Shown here in pieces: positions 1 to 12,796 of a stretch of 64,000 nucleotides of DNA; the stretch's first letter is position 1; each line of letters opens with the position of its first letter. The notes under the pieces were generated by a model. The model worked only from the letters and a program-made list of their open reading frames with translations. It had not been told where the DNA came from and did no database searches. Both the position numbers and the translations under genes were made by a program. The stretch is from Ichthyophthirius multifiliis (lineage: Eukaryota > Ciliophora > Oligohymenophorea > Hymenostomatida), in the NCBI RefSeq assembly GCF_000220395.1, contig NW_004085915.1, positions 1-64,000 on the forward strand. Reading direction: 5' to 3'.

Positions 1-113
1 ACCCCAAACCCCAACCCCAACCCCAACCCCAACCCCAACCCCAACCCCAACCCCAACCCCAACCCCAACCCCAACCCCAACCCCAACCCCAACCCCTAAC
101 CCCGATCCCCAAC
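1..113. repeat. Macronuclear telomere, (CCCCAA)n
   Basis: About 16 tandem CCCCAA units form the C-rich strand at the 5' end of the window, the orientation expected at a left chromosome end. The first unit has an extra A (CCCCAAA), and the innermost units degenerate to CCCCTAA, CCCCGAT and CCCCAA before unique AT-rich DNA begins. The G4T2 repeat on the other strand is the Tetrahymena/Ichthyophthirius type. Confidence 0.97.
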
Positions 114-535
114 CTTCTTATATTCCTTTATAGTTATTTAAATATTTTTAGAAAATTAAGCTTATAATTAATATTTATTTTTATATTTTTTTTCATTTCT
201 TTTTAATTTTATCAAGTATTTACTTAATACTTTCAAAATAATCCTTATTAATTCCTATTTAATTTAAATTAAAATTAGTTTATTTATATACTAAATTATT
301 ATTAATAAATATTTAAATGTTATTTTAATTTTATAATATATAAAAATATAATATTAAATATAAATTTTTATTTTTTTATATTATTATATTAAAAAATTTG
401 TTGCTAAATATTTATTTCTTTTAGAAATTTATATAATTTATATTTTTTTTTTTAATAAAAAATAAAATAAAGTTAATTTAATATCAGTATTCATAATATC
501 TTTTAATTAATAACTTAATTATAATTTTTTATAAA
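114..535. other. Subtelomeric AT-rich non-coding DNA
   Basis: Nearly pure A+T sequence between the telomere and the first start codon. I see no subtelomeric satellite, no tRNA and no ORF with coding character. The first gene starts only about 420 bp from the telomere, so the subtelomere is very short. Confidence 0.7.
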
Positions 536-1776
536 ATGTAATTTGGTAAAAAGTTACTTTCAGAGTTTCCTTTAGATTAAAAATAATTAAATATTAACCA
601 TGGAAGCTATGGCGTAGAACCTTTAGTTATTTAATAAAAAAGATAAAAATATATTGAAATGATAAATAAAAATCCTGATTAATGGTATAAAATATAAATA
701 TATATATTTTATAAAATATTATATAAAAAAAATCAAAGGTTTCGTTTTAAATTAGAAAATAAAATATAAAAATGTAGATAAACTCTTTCAAATTATATTA
801 ATTGTGACCTAGAAGATTTAGTTTTTTCGAGAAATGCCACTACAGCGTTTTCTGACGTATTAAATTCAATAGATTGGAATTAAGATGATATAGTACTACA
901 TACAAATATAATTTATGTAAATATTAACAATTAATTGAAATATCTTTCTCAAAAGAGAGGTATAAAACTTATTGAAGTTAATTTAACAAAAGAACTTTTA
1001 AATAATCATGATTAACTTTTGGAATTTATTGAATAAATTATTTAGAAAAATAAAAAAATAAAAGCATTTATTTTTGATCATATTTCTTCAGTTCCAGCAC
1101 TTATATTTCCAGTTCAAAGACTAAGCTTATTATGCAAGGAATATAAAATTATTTCAATTTGTGATGGAGCACATTGTGTTGGTCAAATTAAACTAAATTT
1201 GAAAGAGATCGATGTCGATTTTTATTTCTCTAATTTACATAAATGGTTATTTACTCCTCGATCTTTTGCATTTTTATATGTAAATAAAAAAAATTAAAAA
1301 AATGCATTCCCAGCAGTAATTGGATATTACTATATATAAAATTCGTTTGCTGAAAAATTTTATTAATAAGGCACTACAGATTTATCTGTTTATCTGACAG
1401 TAAGAGACGCATTGGAATACAGAAAACAATTAGGTGAAGAAGAGATAATTAATCATAATAGATAATTAGCTTGGAAGGTTGGACAAATTGTAAAAGATAT
1501 ATGGCAGTCTGAATTATTAATAGATAAAAAGAATTAATTGGTAGTATGATTAACATAGAAATTCCTTTTGAGCTTAAAGATTTAAATTAAATTAACAATG
1601 CTTTAAAAGAAATGAATTTCTAATATAACTTTTTTTTTCCTGTATTTAATTTCTAAGATAAATTGTATGCTAGATTTTGTGCTTAAATATATAATGAAGA
1701 AAATGACTATGTATTTGCAGCTAAAATATCTCTATAATATTTCTAAAAGATGGCCTTTAAAAATCAGAAACTATGA
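536..1776 (+). CDS. PLP-dependent class V aminotransferase, isopenicillin-N epimerase-like
   Basis: Fold-type I PLP enzyme of the class V aminotransferase family, closest in motifs to isopenicillin-N epimerase/cysteine desulfurase-like proteins; the substrate is unknown. Read with UAA/UAG as Gln. The N-terminus carries the family hallmark NHGSYG. A 54-nt intron (685-738) splices the line NPDQW|FRFKLENK. The PLP-pyridine aspartate lies in CDGAHCVGQI (about residue 192) and the Schiff-base lysine in NLHKW (about residue 218). The start is the first ATG upstream of the conserved motif; total length about 395 aa, normal for the family. A single-base frame break at about 1540 puts an in-frame TGA at 1547, yet the protein continues in the next frame as GSMINIEIP and runs to a TGA at 1774-1776. 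I infer a sequencing indel or a very young lesion. Confidence 0.82.
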
Positions 1777-2182
1777 AATTTATCAAAATTATATAGTTTG
1801 CATTATTATAAATGATTTTTTAATTTATAAATAATTATATTTATTTATATGTATTTTATATATATATATATTTTTAATAAAATATTATATATTATATATA
1901 TCATTATATAATTTATAACAAAATATATATATTTAATAATAAATACAATAAATTATTTTATTACTCATTTATTAATTATTAATTTTTTTAATTTAGCCAT
2001 GAAATATTTTTTTTTATTTTAGCCATGAAATAATTATTATTTTATATATTATTAAGTGAACATAAAATCAGTAATATAAAAAGATATAAAAAAAAATATT
2101 TTATATTTTAAATTTAAAATTAAATATTTTTTATATTTTTCAAAATAATTATAATTATTAAAAATACTTAAAATTTATACAA
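1777..2182. other. Convergent intergenic region
   Basis: AT-rich spacer between the 3' ends of two convergent genes. The only structure seen is a pair of direct repeats at 1992-2031, described separately. No ORF with coding composition. Confidence 0.6.
1992..2031. repeat. Short direct repeat TTTAGCCATGAAAT x2
   Basis: The 14-mer TTTAGCCATGAAAT occurs at 1992-2005 and again at 2018-2031, 26 bp apart, in a region otherwise almost without G or C. It lies in the shared 3' flank of two convergent genes. Function unknown. Confidence 0.75.
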
Positions 2183-3514
2183 TCATTCTTAAAAAGTATC
2201 TGATTCTTAACTTTCTATCTCTTCTCTATTTTTTTACTTATCTTCTGGATTATTATTTTTTTATAAAGGTTACTAAATAATATTATTATTTATTTCATTA
2301 TTTTAAAATTAATCTTCCTATTATTTATTGTTTTATATTATATTATTTTTTATAAAGAGACTGTCATATTTAAAATGAGAATCAACAAAATTGTTTTAAT
2401 CATCTTTAATTGTATAAATTTTCTCAAGCTTTAATTTTCTGCAAGATTAGGTTAATTTTATATTTCTTTTTATTTAAATACTTTCATCCTCATCTTATTC
2501 TTTTGTTTCTTCGTTTATTTTATCTTAATTATACTAATTAGCATATCTTGCACTTAAAAATCCATTTTTATTTTAGTGTTTTATTTATTTTTATTGTTAA
2601 ATTTATTAATTTTTAAGAATTAAAAAAGTATGATTTTTATCTATCTGATAGGCTCTTTCTTTTGTAATTGTTAACTCAAGAGGTTATTATATATCCTCTT
2701 TTCCTTTAGGAATTTTTTTAAATGTATAAAATTCATTTACTTAACCATTTAATTTAATTAATTCGATAAAAAGTTCATAAAATTATAATTAATTATCTTC
2801 ATTCATTTATTCATATTCAAAAGACATCTACATTACGCATTAATGCATATAATTATATTAAATAATACAATCTTTTAATATTTCGTATTAAATATCTATT
2901 GCAATACTTATATGTTTAAAATTATTTATAATTGCTATAAAGTATTTTTATAAGTTAATCAAAAAATTCAATAAATTATTAATTTTGAATAAAAAAACTG
3001 TTTTGATTTAATTTGATTCAATTGACATATCTTATTATTCTTTTTAATTTATACAATGTTAATAAATTTTGTAATTTAAAGAAATTCTCATTAGATAATC
3101 GTAATAATTTTTAATTAAATATTCTTCAAGCCAATTATCAATATTTATATAATTTAAAATCGCATTTTTACTTTAGTTAATATTTTCTCTAACATTTGAA
3201 GGTTTCTAAGACAAAAACTAATTAGCAAATTCTTCGCCTATTTATTTTATACATATGTGTATCAAATATAAAAATTTTAATCTTCTTTATAATGAAATTT
3301 CTGATTAGGCTTATAAGTAAATGAAAAATTCTTATATTTTATTTTATTAGTTTATTTAATTTTATCGAGACAAATAATATATTATTTTATTTAAATAACT
3401 TGGGCTTATTTTTTAAAAGTTATCTTTTTAAAATTATGAATTTTATAATATTTATTATAATGAAGGTTAATTATTATTATTATTTTTAAATAATTAAGAG
3501 AAAAATTTTTGCAT
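2183..3514 (-). CDS. ANTH/ENTH-like protein (putative clathrin adaptor)
   Basis: Intron-free ORF of 443 aa in the ciliate code, start ATG at 3512-3514, stop TGA at 2183-2185. The N-terminal half resembles an ANTH domain, the phosphoinositide-binding helical domain of AP180/CALM adaptors: IIYYLSRQ, then a hydrophobic helix RLKFLYLIHICIKQIG followed by EEFANQFLSQ, then AILNYINIDNWLEEY...LMRISLNYKIYQ, like the ANTH segment with Tyr-rich arms. The C-terminal half is Gln/Asn/Glu-rich and looks disordered, as in AP180-type adaptors. It is divergently arranged with the TPR/IQ gene across 414 bp. The open frame is secure; the ANTH assignment rests on pattern similarity and is moderate. Confidence 0.6.
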
Positions 3515-3928
3515 ATTATACTTATTTTATTTATTTACAAATATGTCAAGAAGTGTTATATGAGTTATAATTCAGAATATATTTTTATTTTAATAAATTA
3601 AAATATTTATTTATTTTTATCAAATTTTTTTTTTTATTTATCTACTTATAAAAGTTATTTATTTAATATTAAATTAAGTTATTTTTATATCATAAATTAC
3701 CTTAATTAGAAAAAAGGCAAATAATTTGTAAGTAAAATTATAATTAATGTATACATTAAAACAATAATAATAACAAAAATAATTCATATAAAATAAATTA
3801 AAAAACATTTTTAATATTAAAAAATATGTTTTTTTTTTTCAAATAATATTTTTAAAATCATAGCTTTAATTAATCAAATTTATTTAAAAAATAAATTATT
3901 AATTAAAATATATAAAAAAAAAATTTTA
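3515..3928. promoter_or_regulatory. Divergent intergenic region (shared upstream DNA)
   Basis: AT-rich spacer of 414 bp between the start codons of a minus-strand and a plus-strand gene. It must hold both promoters, but no recognisable element stands out from the A/T background. Confidence 0.4.
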
Positions 3929-6900
3929 ATGAGTATTTAAGTAAATAAATTTGATTTTATAGTTCGTAAAGATTCAATAGAATTAAATAATAATTTAAGT
4001 AACATTAGTGTAGATTAAAGTATAATGATAAACACACAAACATAATAAGCATAATTATCAATAATTTCATAAAGCATATTAGATGTAATAACTAAATAAT
4101 AATGTGAATATGTATTACAATTAGAAAAACAGCTATATTAATTTTTATAAGAATTTGACATTAATGACGAAAGAATTTTTATTTGTTCATACAAAATTGC
4201 TTAAATAATATATACTGGTTCGTGTATTTTAATTCGCTAAAATAAGCTAGAACAAGCACAATATAATTTAATATGTACATTATAATTATTAGATCCATTA
4301 GATGAATTAAAAAGTAAAAATAAGTAAAATTTAATATGGGAATAAAATTTAGAAATACATTAAATTAGAATAGATATAGGAATATAGTTAGCATTATTAT
4401 ATTCGCAAAAAAAGTAATATTAAGATGGTTTAAATATATTAAATTAAATTGAATAATCAATAAGCTTTGATTTTAAAGATGATGCCAAAAAAAATATAGA
4501 TAATAACCTATATTTATTATATTATTAATAAGCATAAGTATATTAATAAATTGGTGATTATAAAAATATGTATATTTATTCGAAATTATCTGTCCTTATT
4601 ATAAATTAATTAATTAATTTAAACAATGATTGCAAAATTTAATAAGTAAAATGTCACTCTTTATATATGATTTCGAAATACTATAAAATGCTTAAACAAT
4701 TTTAATTAGCTTTCGAAACATGTGAATTAGCCTGCGAAATTTCGAAAAAAATATTTGGTGAAGAAAGTGCCTAAACTAATAAATTTAAATAAAGAATGGG
4801 ATAACTATAATGGATTTTATAAAAAAAAAAAGAAAAAGGCCAAGATCAAGATTAAAATCAAAATCAAGGTCAAGATAAAGACTAAGTAAACAATAAATAG
4901 AAAAAAATTAAAAGTACAATCCAAAATAAAAGACTCACTACTTAAACATAAGAAATATCTGAAAATAAATAAAAGAAAAAATACATTAATATTAACCAAA
5001 AAAGAATTCCAAATGACTAAACAAATTTCTATCTGCATCCTAATTATTTATAATAAATATAATAAGAAAAAAAAAGAGATAATACAACAGAATCTTATAG
5101 TTGTGGAAGAGTTCCTACTGAAACACCGCTTAAAAATAAATAAGATTATTGTTTATAAGCTAAATTTTTAAAAAGAGGGAGAAAAAGATATACTTAAAGA
5201 ACTAATTCATAAATTACTTCTATAAATAACGAAGAAACAAAAACTAATAGAAAAACTACTAATTCTAAAAATAATAGTTAGCGACATAGTTAATAAACTA
5301 CTTATATGAGTGTCTATGTTTAGCGTGATGGAAGTTCTTCAGAATAAATTTCGAGAAATATAATAAATTTTATTGATAGATCAAGAGAAACTAGTAAAAA
5401 TAGTAATTCTAATAAAGACATAAGTATTTTAAGTAACAAGAAAAAAAAAAGAACTGTTACTACTAAATTTAAACCAGTTTACCTGAATATAAAAAATTTC
5501 AAATAAAACTTTGAATAAGAAAGTCAATTAGTTTATGAAAATGATGAAAATTAATAAAATTTTAATTTTAATACAAACATAAATTTAAACCAATAATAAA
5601 AAAATGTTAATTTAAGAAGGATTAAATAAACTATTAAAGAAGTTAAAGATTTAAAACCTTAAATAATTAACACTTAAGAAGAAGTAATTAATCCTCAAAA
5701 AAAATATGAAAGATTTAAACTTTTAAAACGCAGATAAAAGCTAAATACAAAATCATTTAATGTTTAATAAAAATAATAACTACAAAAATAATTATAATAA
5801 TCAGAAGTTTAAAATAATTAATATCCTCCACAAATTCGTAAAAGTATGATTTCAAGACCATAAATATAAAATAAAAAAAACAAAAAAAGTGAAAGAAATT
5901 AAAGTATAATACTCACTAACATGCTTGCTGAATTAAACTCTTAATCAAACACTCCTGAAAATAGTTAATTTAAACTATAAATTTTAGATACAAATAAGTT
6001 TTCATAACAATAAATAGAAGAAGGAGGTGAATTATAAAAAGCAGCAACTTTAACTAATCCTTAAGATCTTTCTTCTCTAGCCATAACACCAAATAATGGT
6101 TAGGAATTAAGAAATATAAGTTCTTTATAGAAATTTATTCTTCAAAAATAAGATTCTTATTTTAAATAAAACTCCCCTCCAAATAATTAAAAGAATGAAA
6201 AAAGTTTTTTTAGTACATATTGCAATAATACAAGAAAAAGCATATTTTCATTTTCAGGAAACCAACAAATTAGTAAAAAACATGTAGTAGCTTAAAAATA
6301 GTAAATGACATTTTTTTAGAAATATCTAAAATAAGAAGAATTATAAAAATCTTTAAACTCTTCAGAATAATAGTTAAGTTAAGTAAATTAATCTATAATA
6401 TAATGTTTAAATGATATTAAATTTAAATAAAAGCCAAATACCTGTTTTAATTAAAATTTTATCCATTCTATGCTTTTTAAAGACCCGATTTAGTAACATT
6501 AAAATAATTAAATTTAAGAAAGAATAATAGCAGCAAAAACCATTTAATGTTGGTGGAGATAATAGCCAGTATCTATTAAAAGAAACTAAGTAAAACTATA
6601 ATCATTATTTCAAATTAAAAAATAACTAAGCACATAATAAGATTAATAATCATTAAGCAAAAGTTATAATGATATTAAAGCTAACTCAAAAACAAATAAT
6701 TAATACATTTAAATAGTAATAAATGAGCCTAAATAATATGATAATGAAGCTACAAAAGTTAACGACGAAAATAATGTTTGTTTTACTTAGTCTTAAATCT
6801 AGTTAGGATTAAATGTTGAATAAGTAAAAGAAGTTGTTGACTTGTAAAATTAAATTGATAATATAAAATTGATTGGAAGTTAAGTTTTATAAAAAAGAAT

Positions 6901-9900
6901 AAATCCTAATTTATTAAACACATTTTATACATCAAGAAAATCAAATTAGCAAATATAAATTAAACCTAATTAAAGTTAAATTGATAATGAATAAATATCA
7001 CCTTCTTGTGACAAAATGCATGCTTATTAAAGATATTTAAAAGTATAAGATAAATAAGCTGGGTTTTTAGAAGTAATACGTGAGGAAAAACTAATAAAAA
7101 TAAAAGAGCAAATTCCTGAAATTCAAAATAGAAAATTAAAATTTCTTTTAGACAAAATTTAAAGTTTGAAGTTTTTTCCTATTTATTTTTACAAGTCATT
7201 TTTTAATTATTTCATGTGTAAATGGGATATTACAGATATTTAAATATCATGTGATCTAGTTAACAATTACTAAAAGAATAATTAACAGCAACTTTACAGA
7301 ATTAATTTAAAAATAAATTTTAAATGCTTGATAAATAATATAAATATAAATAATCCTTTGAGTTTTTAAATAGAAAAGCATCTCACTATTAATGAAGAAT
7401 TAGAAAATACACACACTAAATTTGGGTTAGCAAAAATAATTATTGATTATTGGTTGCAATATAATAATTTGTTTGAATTAAAAAGCCTTTTTATTGAAGA
7501 ACTTAAATATAAATAATTTGTGTTATAATATTTTCTTTAGGAATAAAATAATTAATAAACTTAAAAAGAATAAGAAAATGAAATTGAAAACATTACATAA
7601 TTTATATATTAGATTATCTTTATTTTATAGAAGTTAACTTATATTTAATCTAATATAACAGGAAATGCACTTAAATTTCATTAATCTTTTGAAATAGTTA
7701 ACAATAAAATAATGACTAATTATAGTGCGAATTTGAATAAGCTAAAATAGCATAAAGTAGTTTTTATATATAAGTAAAAATTTAAATACATAACATATTA
7801 AATAAATAGTTATTAGTTAAAGAAATACAAAACTCATTATCAATTTAACCATAAAAGTTTGATGTAGAATAAATCTATAGAATTTATAGTTTTAAATATA
7901 ATGAAATAAATAATAAATTTATCAATTTTCCAGGTATAGATATGGCTTTATCTCCTTTTATAAATAAACAGAATAATAAGTTTAAAAACAGTGAATAAAA
8001 GTTGAATTAAATAAAATAGTTATAAGATGTTTAACATATTTAAACATTAAAAAAGCAAATATAAAACTTAGCTAAATAAAAAACAAAATCTTTAGATGAT
8101 TGTTCTCCAAAAAGCTGTAGCATATTAGATGAACAAAATTAACCTATTTTTTCTTATAAAAATAGTCCTAAACCAGCAAAGTAAATAAAATCAATAATTG
8201 AATAAAAAAAATAGAAATATCTCCCAAATATAAACGCATATGAATTTGAAACATTTAAAAATAATCTAAATACTAATATTAGTAACAATAAAAATTTTAT
8301 TCTAGAAAAATCGCAATCAATATATTAGCAAAACAACAATTTTAGTGAAGCCTTTGCAAAATATGATTAATTTAAAAAAGAACAAGAACAATTAAACTAG
8401 TATATAAAACAATATCAATTAAATGAAAGTTTTTATAATGAATAGTAAATTATATAGAATTAAAATGATAATAGCAACAATATTAATAGTAATAATATTA
8501 AAAGTAATAATAATATTAGTAATATTAACTAATAGTTGTAATAAAACGATACTCTTACTAGCATAGATTTAGCTTAAAAAAATCAACCAAAATCTAACAA
8601 AAGTATTTTTAGTAAATATGCTTCAAATAATTATTAATATGATTAAAATAAAAATATACATCTATAGAAAAATAGAGGCTCCCATTATTAGTCAGATAGG
8701 GCTTCTAAAAAAAATGAAAATTATAATAAAAATAAAATCTCCATAAAAAATAAGCATAAAACAGATAATGAATAAAATATTAATGATATAGGTATTGACA
8801 AAAAGACTTTGTTAGATTTATCGAATTAGATTAACAAAGTTAATTCTTTTAACTCTTTTAACAATAGATCTATGACAGAATTCATTTAATTTAATTATTA
8901 TTTTGGGTCCCGCAAAAGTACTTTAAATTATATACCACCTCCTGCAATTTATATAGATGTAAAAATTTATATTTATTAAAATTATTTATTTTTCTTTATT
9001 TTATTTTAGCATAAGAAAGATTATTTTATAAATGCAACAAATGAAAAATTAATAATTAATCTTCCAAAATTTTATTTAAACCCATTTTTAAATAATAAAT
9101 TATTTTTAAAGTCTTTAATAAAAATAAAAAAACATATTTTTTTTAGAAATTTATTTTTAATTTAATGAAATTCTACAAACGACCTTATATTAAAAAGCAG
9201 CTTTAAAATTTTCAGAATTTAGTATATAATTAATACATTAGAAATCATTAAAAAATAAAAATATCGAAATAATTAAAATGAAATATAAAGATTTTATAAA
9301 ATGGTTTGTAAATAAAAATGAATTTAATTTAAAATTTAATTTTTAAAAATTTATATTTAATATGGGATTTACACCTTCGTAGAAATTATAAATAATCAAA
9401 AATTTGAATTAATTTCTTTTTATTAATGATAATAATTAAATAGGCTTATTCTTATACATAAATAATTAAAAAAAAAAAAAAAACAACATTTTTTTAAAAA
9501 ATTTGAATTTGTCTTTTCCATAATATGATGATAAGTTTTATTCAAATAAATCTTTTTATATTTTAGAATATGAGTAAATTAATATTATTTAAAATTTATC
9601 TTTAATTTTATGGCCATATAAATAATAAAATTCTGAATAATAAATTGAAGAATAATTAAATTTGGAATAATAAAAATATGGATTAATAAATTCAGATAAA
9701 TAAAATAAAATATAATTTAGTAATAACTTTTAATAAACTATTTAGAGCCAGATAAAAAAACAAACAATTAAAAAATAAAGATTTGAAACATATATTAATA
9801 AAAAATAAAATATACAAAAGAATTAAATAAATTATAAATAAATAATAATATCAAATAAAGTCTCTAATAACTTTTATATTTTTCGTTAAAACTTGAAATT

Positions 9901-11621
9901 AAATAGTTTATAAAAAAAGAATAAAGAATATAAGACAGAAAAAATGCAAAAAATATAAATAAAACATAAAAGCAAATAATTAATAACAATTTTTAAAAAA
10001 GACCACAAAAACATATTCATAAAATGCTAAAAAGGACTTTTCTAATAAAAAAGTTAAATACTTTATTACTTATAAAGAGATGAATATGAATAAATATAAA
10101 AAGTATTATTTTAAAATTTATAAATGAATATAGACATGAAATTATAGATAGCTTTTTCAAAAATAGAGGCTTTCATTAGTCAAAAATAATTAATTTTGAA
10201 AAAGGAAAAATAAAAATCTATTCAAATATTATAAAAAATGGATAAATTAATATTTCAAATTAATTTAATTTTCGAAGAAGAATAATAGTTTCATTTAATA
10301 TTATAACCTTTAAAATATATGAAAACAAAAATTTATAAATTAAAACTTACCAATAATGATGTAAAAATGTTAACAGGAATACAATTTAATCAAATTTGTG
10401 AAATTCAATGTCTTTAAAAAATCGGAAAATAAATATCTAGAAAATTAACATTTTAAAAGGAAAATACTTATAAAGGTTTTAGTATAAATAATGATGAAAT
10501 ATATTATAAAAGTACAAAAATAAAGGATTAAAATAATTCGTATTTATAAAAAGAAGAAAGAAGTGCCCGCTTTATTTTTTAACAAAGTAAAAGAGTTGGC
10601 TAAAATTTTTTTGTTATAAGTTTTTATTAATATGAGATTTTAGAAAATTTTTGCTTAGAAATATATGAATAAAAAACATGTTAAAAATATATACATTGGA
10701 TTCAATATGCGACTATTTTAGAAGAATTAACTCATAATTTTATCCAAAACAAAATAATAAAAGAAAAAATTTTAGAATTGTATATAACTGATTCATTAAA
10801 TTGCAATTTTAAAAATTACGAACAATTTTCTGCTTATTTTTAAACTTTAAACGAATCTACAACCTCATTTTTCACAATAAATTTGAAAAAAACATTCGCT
10901 TATGTACTTAATAATTATTAAAAAAGTTTCATTGAAATAAAAATATGGGAAAATATAATAATTTCTTTATAATTTTTACCTTCAAAAAGAATTTCTATTA
11001 ATAATCATGTAGGAATTATTAGACAGTTAGTTCAAAAACATGCTTTTATTCTAGAAAATAATCAAAATCATGTTTTAATTGAAACTTTAATAGAAGCTCC
11101 AAACTAAAAAATTATTTCAAAAATGGGAGAAAAAGATGCCAAAAAAATAAAATTTTATGTCAGAATGAGAAATTTCTCAAATAATACTACTTTTAATTAA
11201 AAATTGCCTCTTTTAAATATTATTAAACATAATAATAACTAGAATAAGTGTAATGAGCATTATTTATATAAAATATAAAATAGTGAATTTAGAATGTCCG
11301 ATTTAATTAAAGTTTCTGAAAATTTAGTTATTAATAAAATTAAAAATAATTAACTTTAGAACCTTTTCGATAATAAAAATACATAGTTTAGTGTTTTTTT
11401 TCTAATAATAATAGTAATTAAGACGATTTGTGTGTTTTTTATAGGTCAGTATTGACTCTTAATCCTCCGTAATACATTGTTATTTTTTTAAAGTTTTCTA
11501 GCAATATGTTTTATATTTAAATTTATAATTAAGTCAGTACAAATCTTGTGCATAAAAAAATTTCTATTAAGAAAATAAAGAATTACATTCCTTATATATA
11601 GTTCCTGATTAAAAATGTTGA
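3929..11621 (+). CDS. Very large TPR- and IQ-motif protein
   Basis: Predicted protein of about 2,508 aa. The N-terminal 40-290 residues have the paired-helix spacing of TPR repeats (LLYYQQAQVYQQIGDYKNMY; LAFETCELACEISKKIFGEE). A long Gln/Asn/Lys-rich, poorly conserved stretch follows, with an IQ calmodulin-binding motif AAKTIQCWWR near residue 870. C-terminal to this are two globular-looking parts without a family I recognise. Introns inferred: 7633-7697 (65 nt, needed to restore frame), 8959-9009 (51 nt) and 11393-11444 (52 nt). One further one-base shift is needed near 9125-9145, in A7/T8 homopolymers; without it the gene would end at TGA 9166 and a second gene would start at ATG 9278. An IQ motif plus TPRs suggests a calmodulin-regulated scaffold, but the role is inference. 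Confidence 0.55.
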
Positions 11622-11833
11622 TAAAAAAACACTAGGATTACGAATATTTAAAGCTTTAAAAAATAATTTAATAATAAAAATGCTTTAAAAATCTTAATAT
11701 AAATGATTATTTAAAATATAAAAATTAATCTTTTTAATTAATGTTGTCTAATAATAAAAAAAAAAATTCTTATTCTTTAATAGATTTTTCTTTTTTTATT
11801 TATATAATTATATTTATTATTAAATTTTTAATA

Positions 11834-12706
11834 TCATAATTATTTATTTAATTTATATATTTTTTCTGCATTTTTATAGAAAATATTTTCAATTTAATCA
11901 TATTAAATATTTTTTTTCTAAACTTCATTCTTTAAAGAATTTACCCAATCTTCAAATTTTACATTTACCCCTCCAAATCCATAATCAGAACCAACTATAA
12001 GATTAGAATTTCTAAAAGTACTCAGAGCAAAATCTATGTATTTTTACGAATTTACAATATAATCAGCTTAACAGTCAAATCCAGGACTCAATTTCAAATA
12101 TAGATTACTAAATTTAGATAATTCACTCATATTTTATGCCCAAAATTAAAAATTATCCTAAGGAGTACCTAAATGGTCCAAAATGAAAGTAGTTTCAGGA
12201 TTTTTTTGAATTAGTTTCACAAAATAAGGTAATTAATATTCCAAATTATTCAGATGGAAAGGCAGTCCATATTTATTTAAAATTTATAAATTATTTGAGA
12301 ACTATTAATCTAAGTAAAAAAGATCATTTTTATCCAAAAACTTCAATAAAAATCTAACTCCAACCAATTTTTTATGCTAAATTTCATCTAAATATTTCTA
12401 AATTAAACTTTCTTCATTTCTCATAGGGACATGGGGTATTATGCCTGACATTTTGCTTTCTTTTTTTTCAGAAATTTCTTAAAGTAGTTTAGCTTCTTGT
12501 AAATAGAATTCCGGTTTTGAGTTCATTTCCATAAAAATGAAGCTTTTTAAAGGTAAATTCTATTAATCTTCTATATATTTTTCTTCAGGAATATTTTTAA
12601 ATAAATTTGGGTATTATTAAGCCAAGACATAGTCTATTTTTTCAGGAAAACATAAATGTACGTGAGTATCAATTATAGGTATTTTGTTAATATTTTAAGT
12701 TTGCAT
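11834..12706 (-). CDS. Amidohydrolase-family lactonase, L-fuconolactonase-like
   Basis: TIM-barrel metal-dependent hydrolase of the amidohydrolase-2 (PF04909-type) family, the family of L-fucono-1,5-lactonase and L-rhamnonolactonase. Intron-free, 290 aa, typical family length. The N-terminal metal motif DTHVHL gives His15 and His17; later conserved elements are GVRFL, PFHLNN, FILDHLG and the C-terminal GSDYGFGG, which carries the metal/catalytic Asp. Start ATG at 12704-12706 precedes the HxH motif by 14 residues, as usual. The mutarotase gene on the same strand lies 90 bp upstream and an aldo-keto reductase beyond it, so hydrolysis of the sugar lactone made by that reductase is the likely job. 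Fuconolactone versus rhamnono- or galactonolactone cannot be decided from sequence. Confidence 0.85.
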
Positions 12707-12796
12707 TTAATTTTTTGTATAAATATATAATTTAACTTTTATATATATATTAAAAGATATTTAATAAAAAAAAAAATATGTAAATACATTTTATAA

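Noticed and set aside
1547-1549. In-frame TGA read as selenocysteine or tryptophan
   Set aside because: The peptide after it in the same frame is not conserved, whereas the neighbouring frame immediately gives the family motif GSMINI; a frame break explains it better.
9166-9278. Gene boundary between two separate genes
   Set aside because: Possible, but coding signal continues without a spacer and one base in a homopolymer restores a single frame; kept as one gene with the alternative noted.
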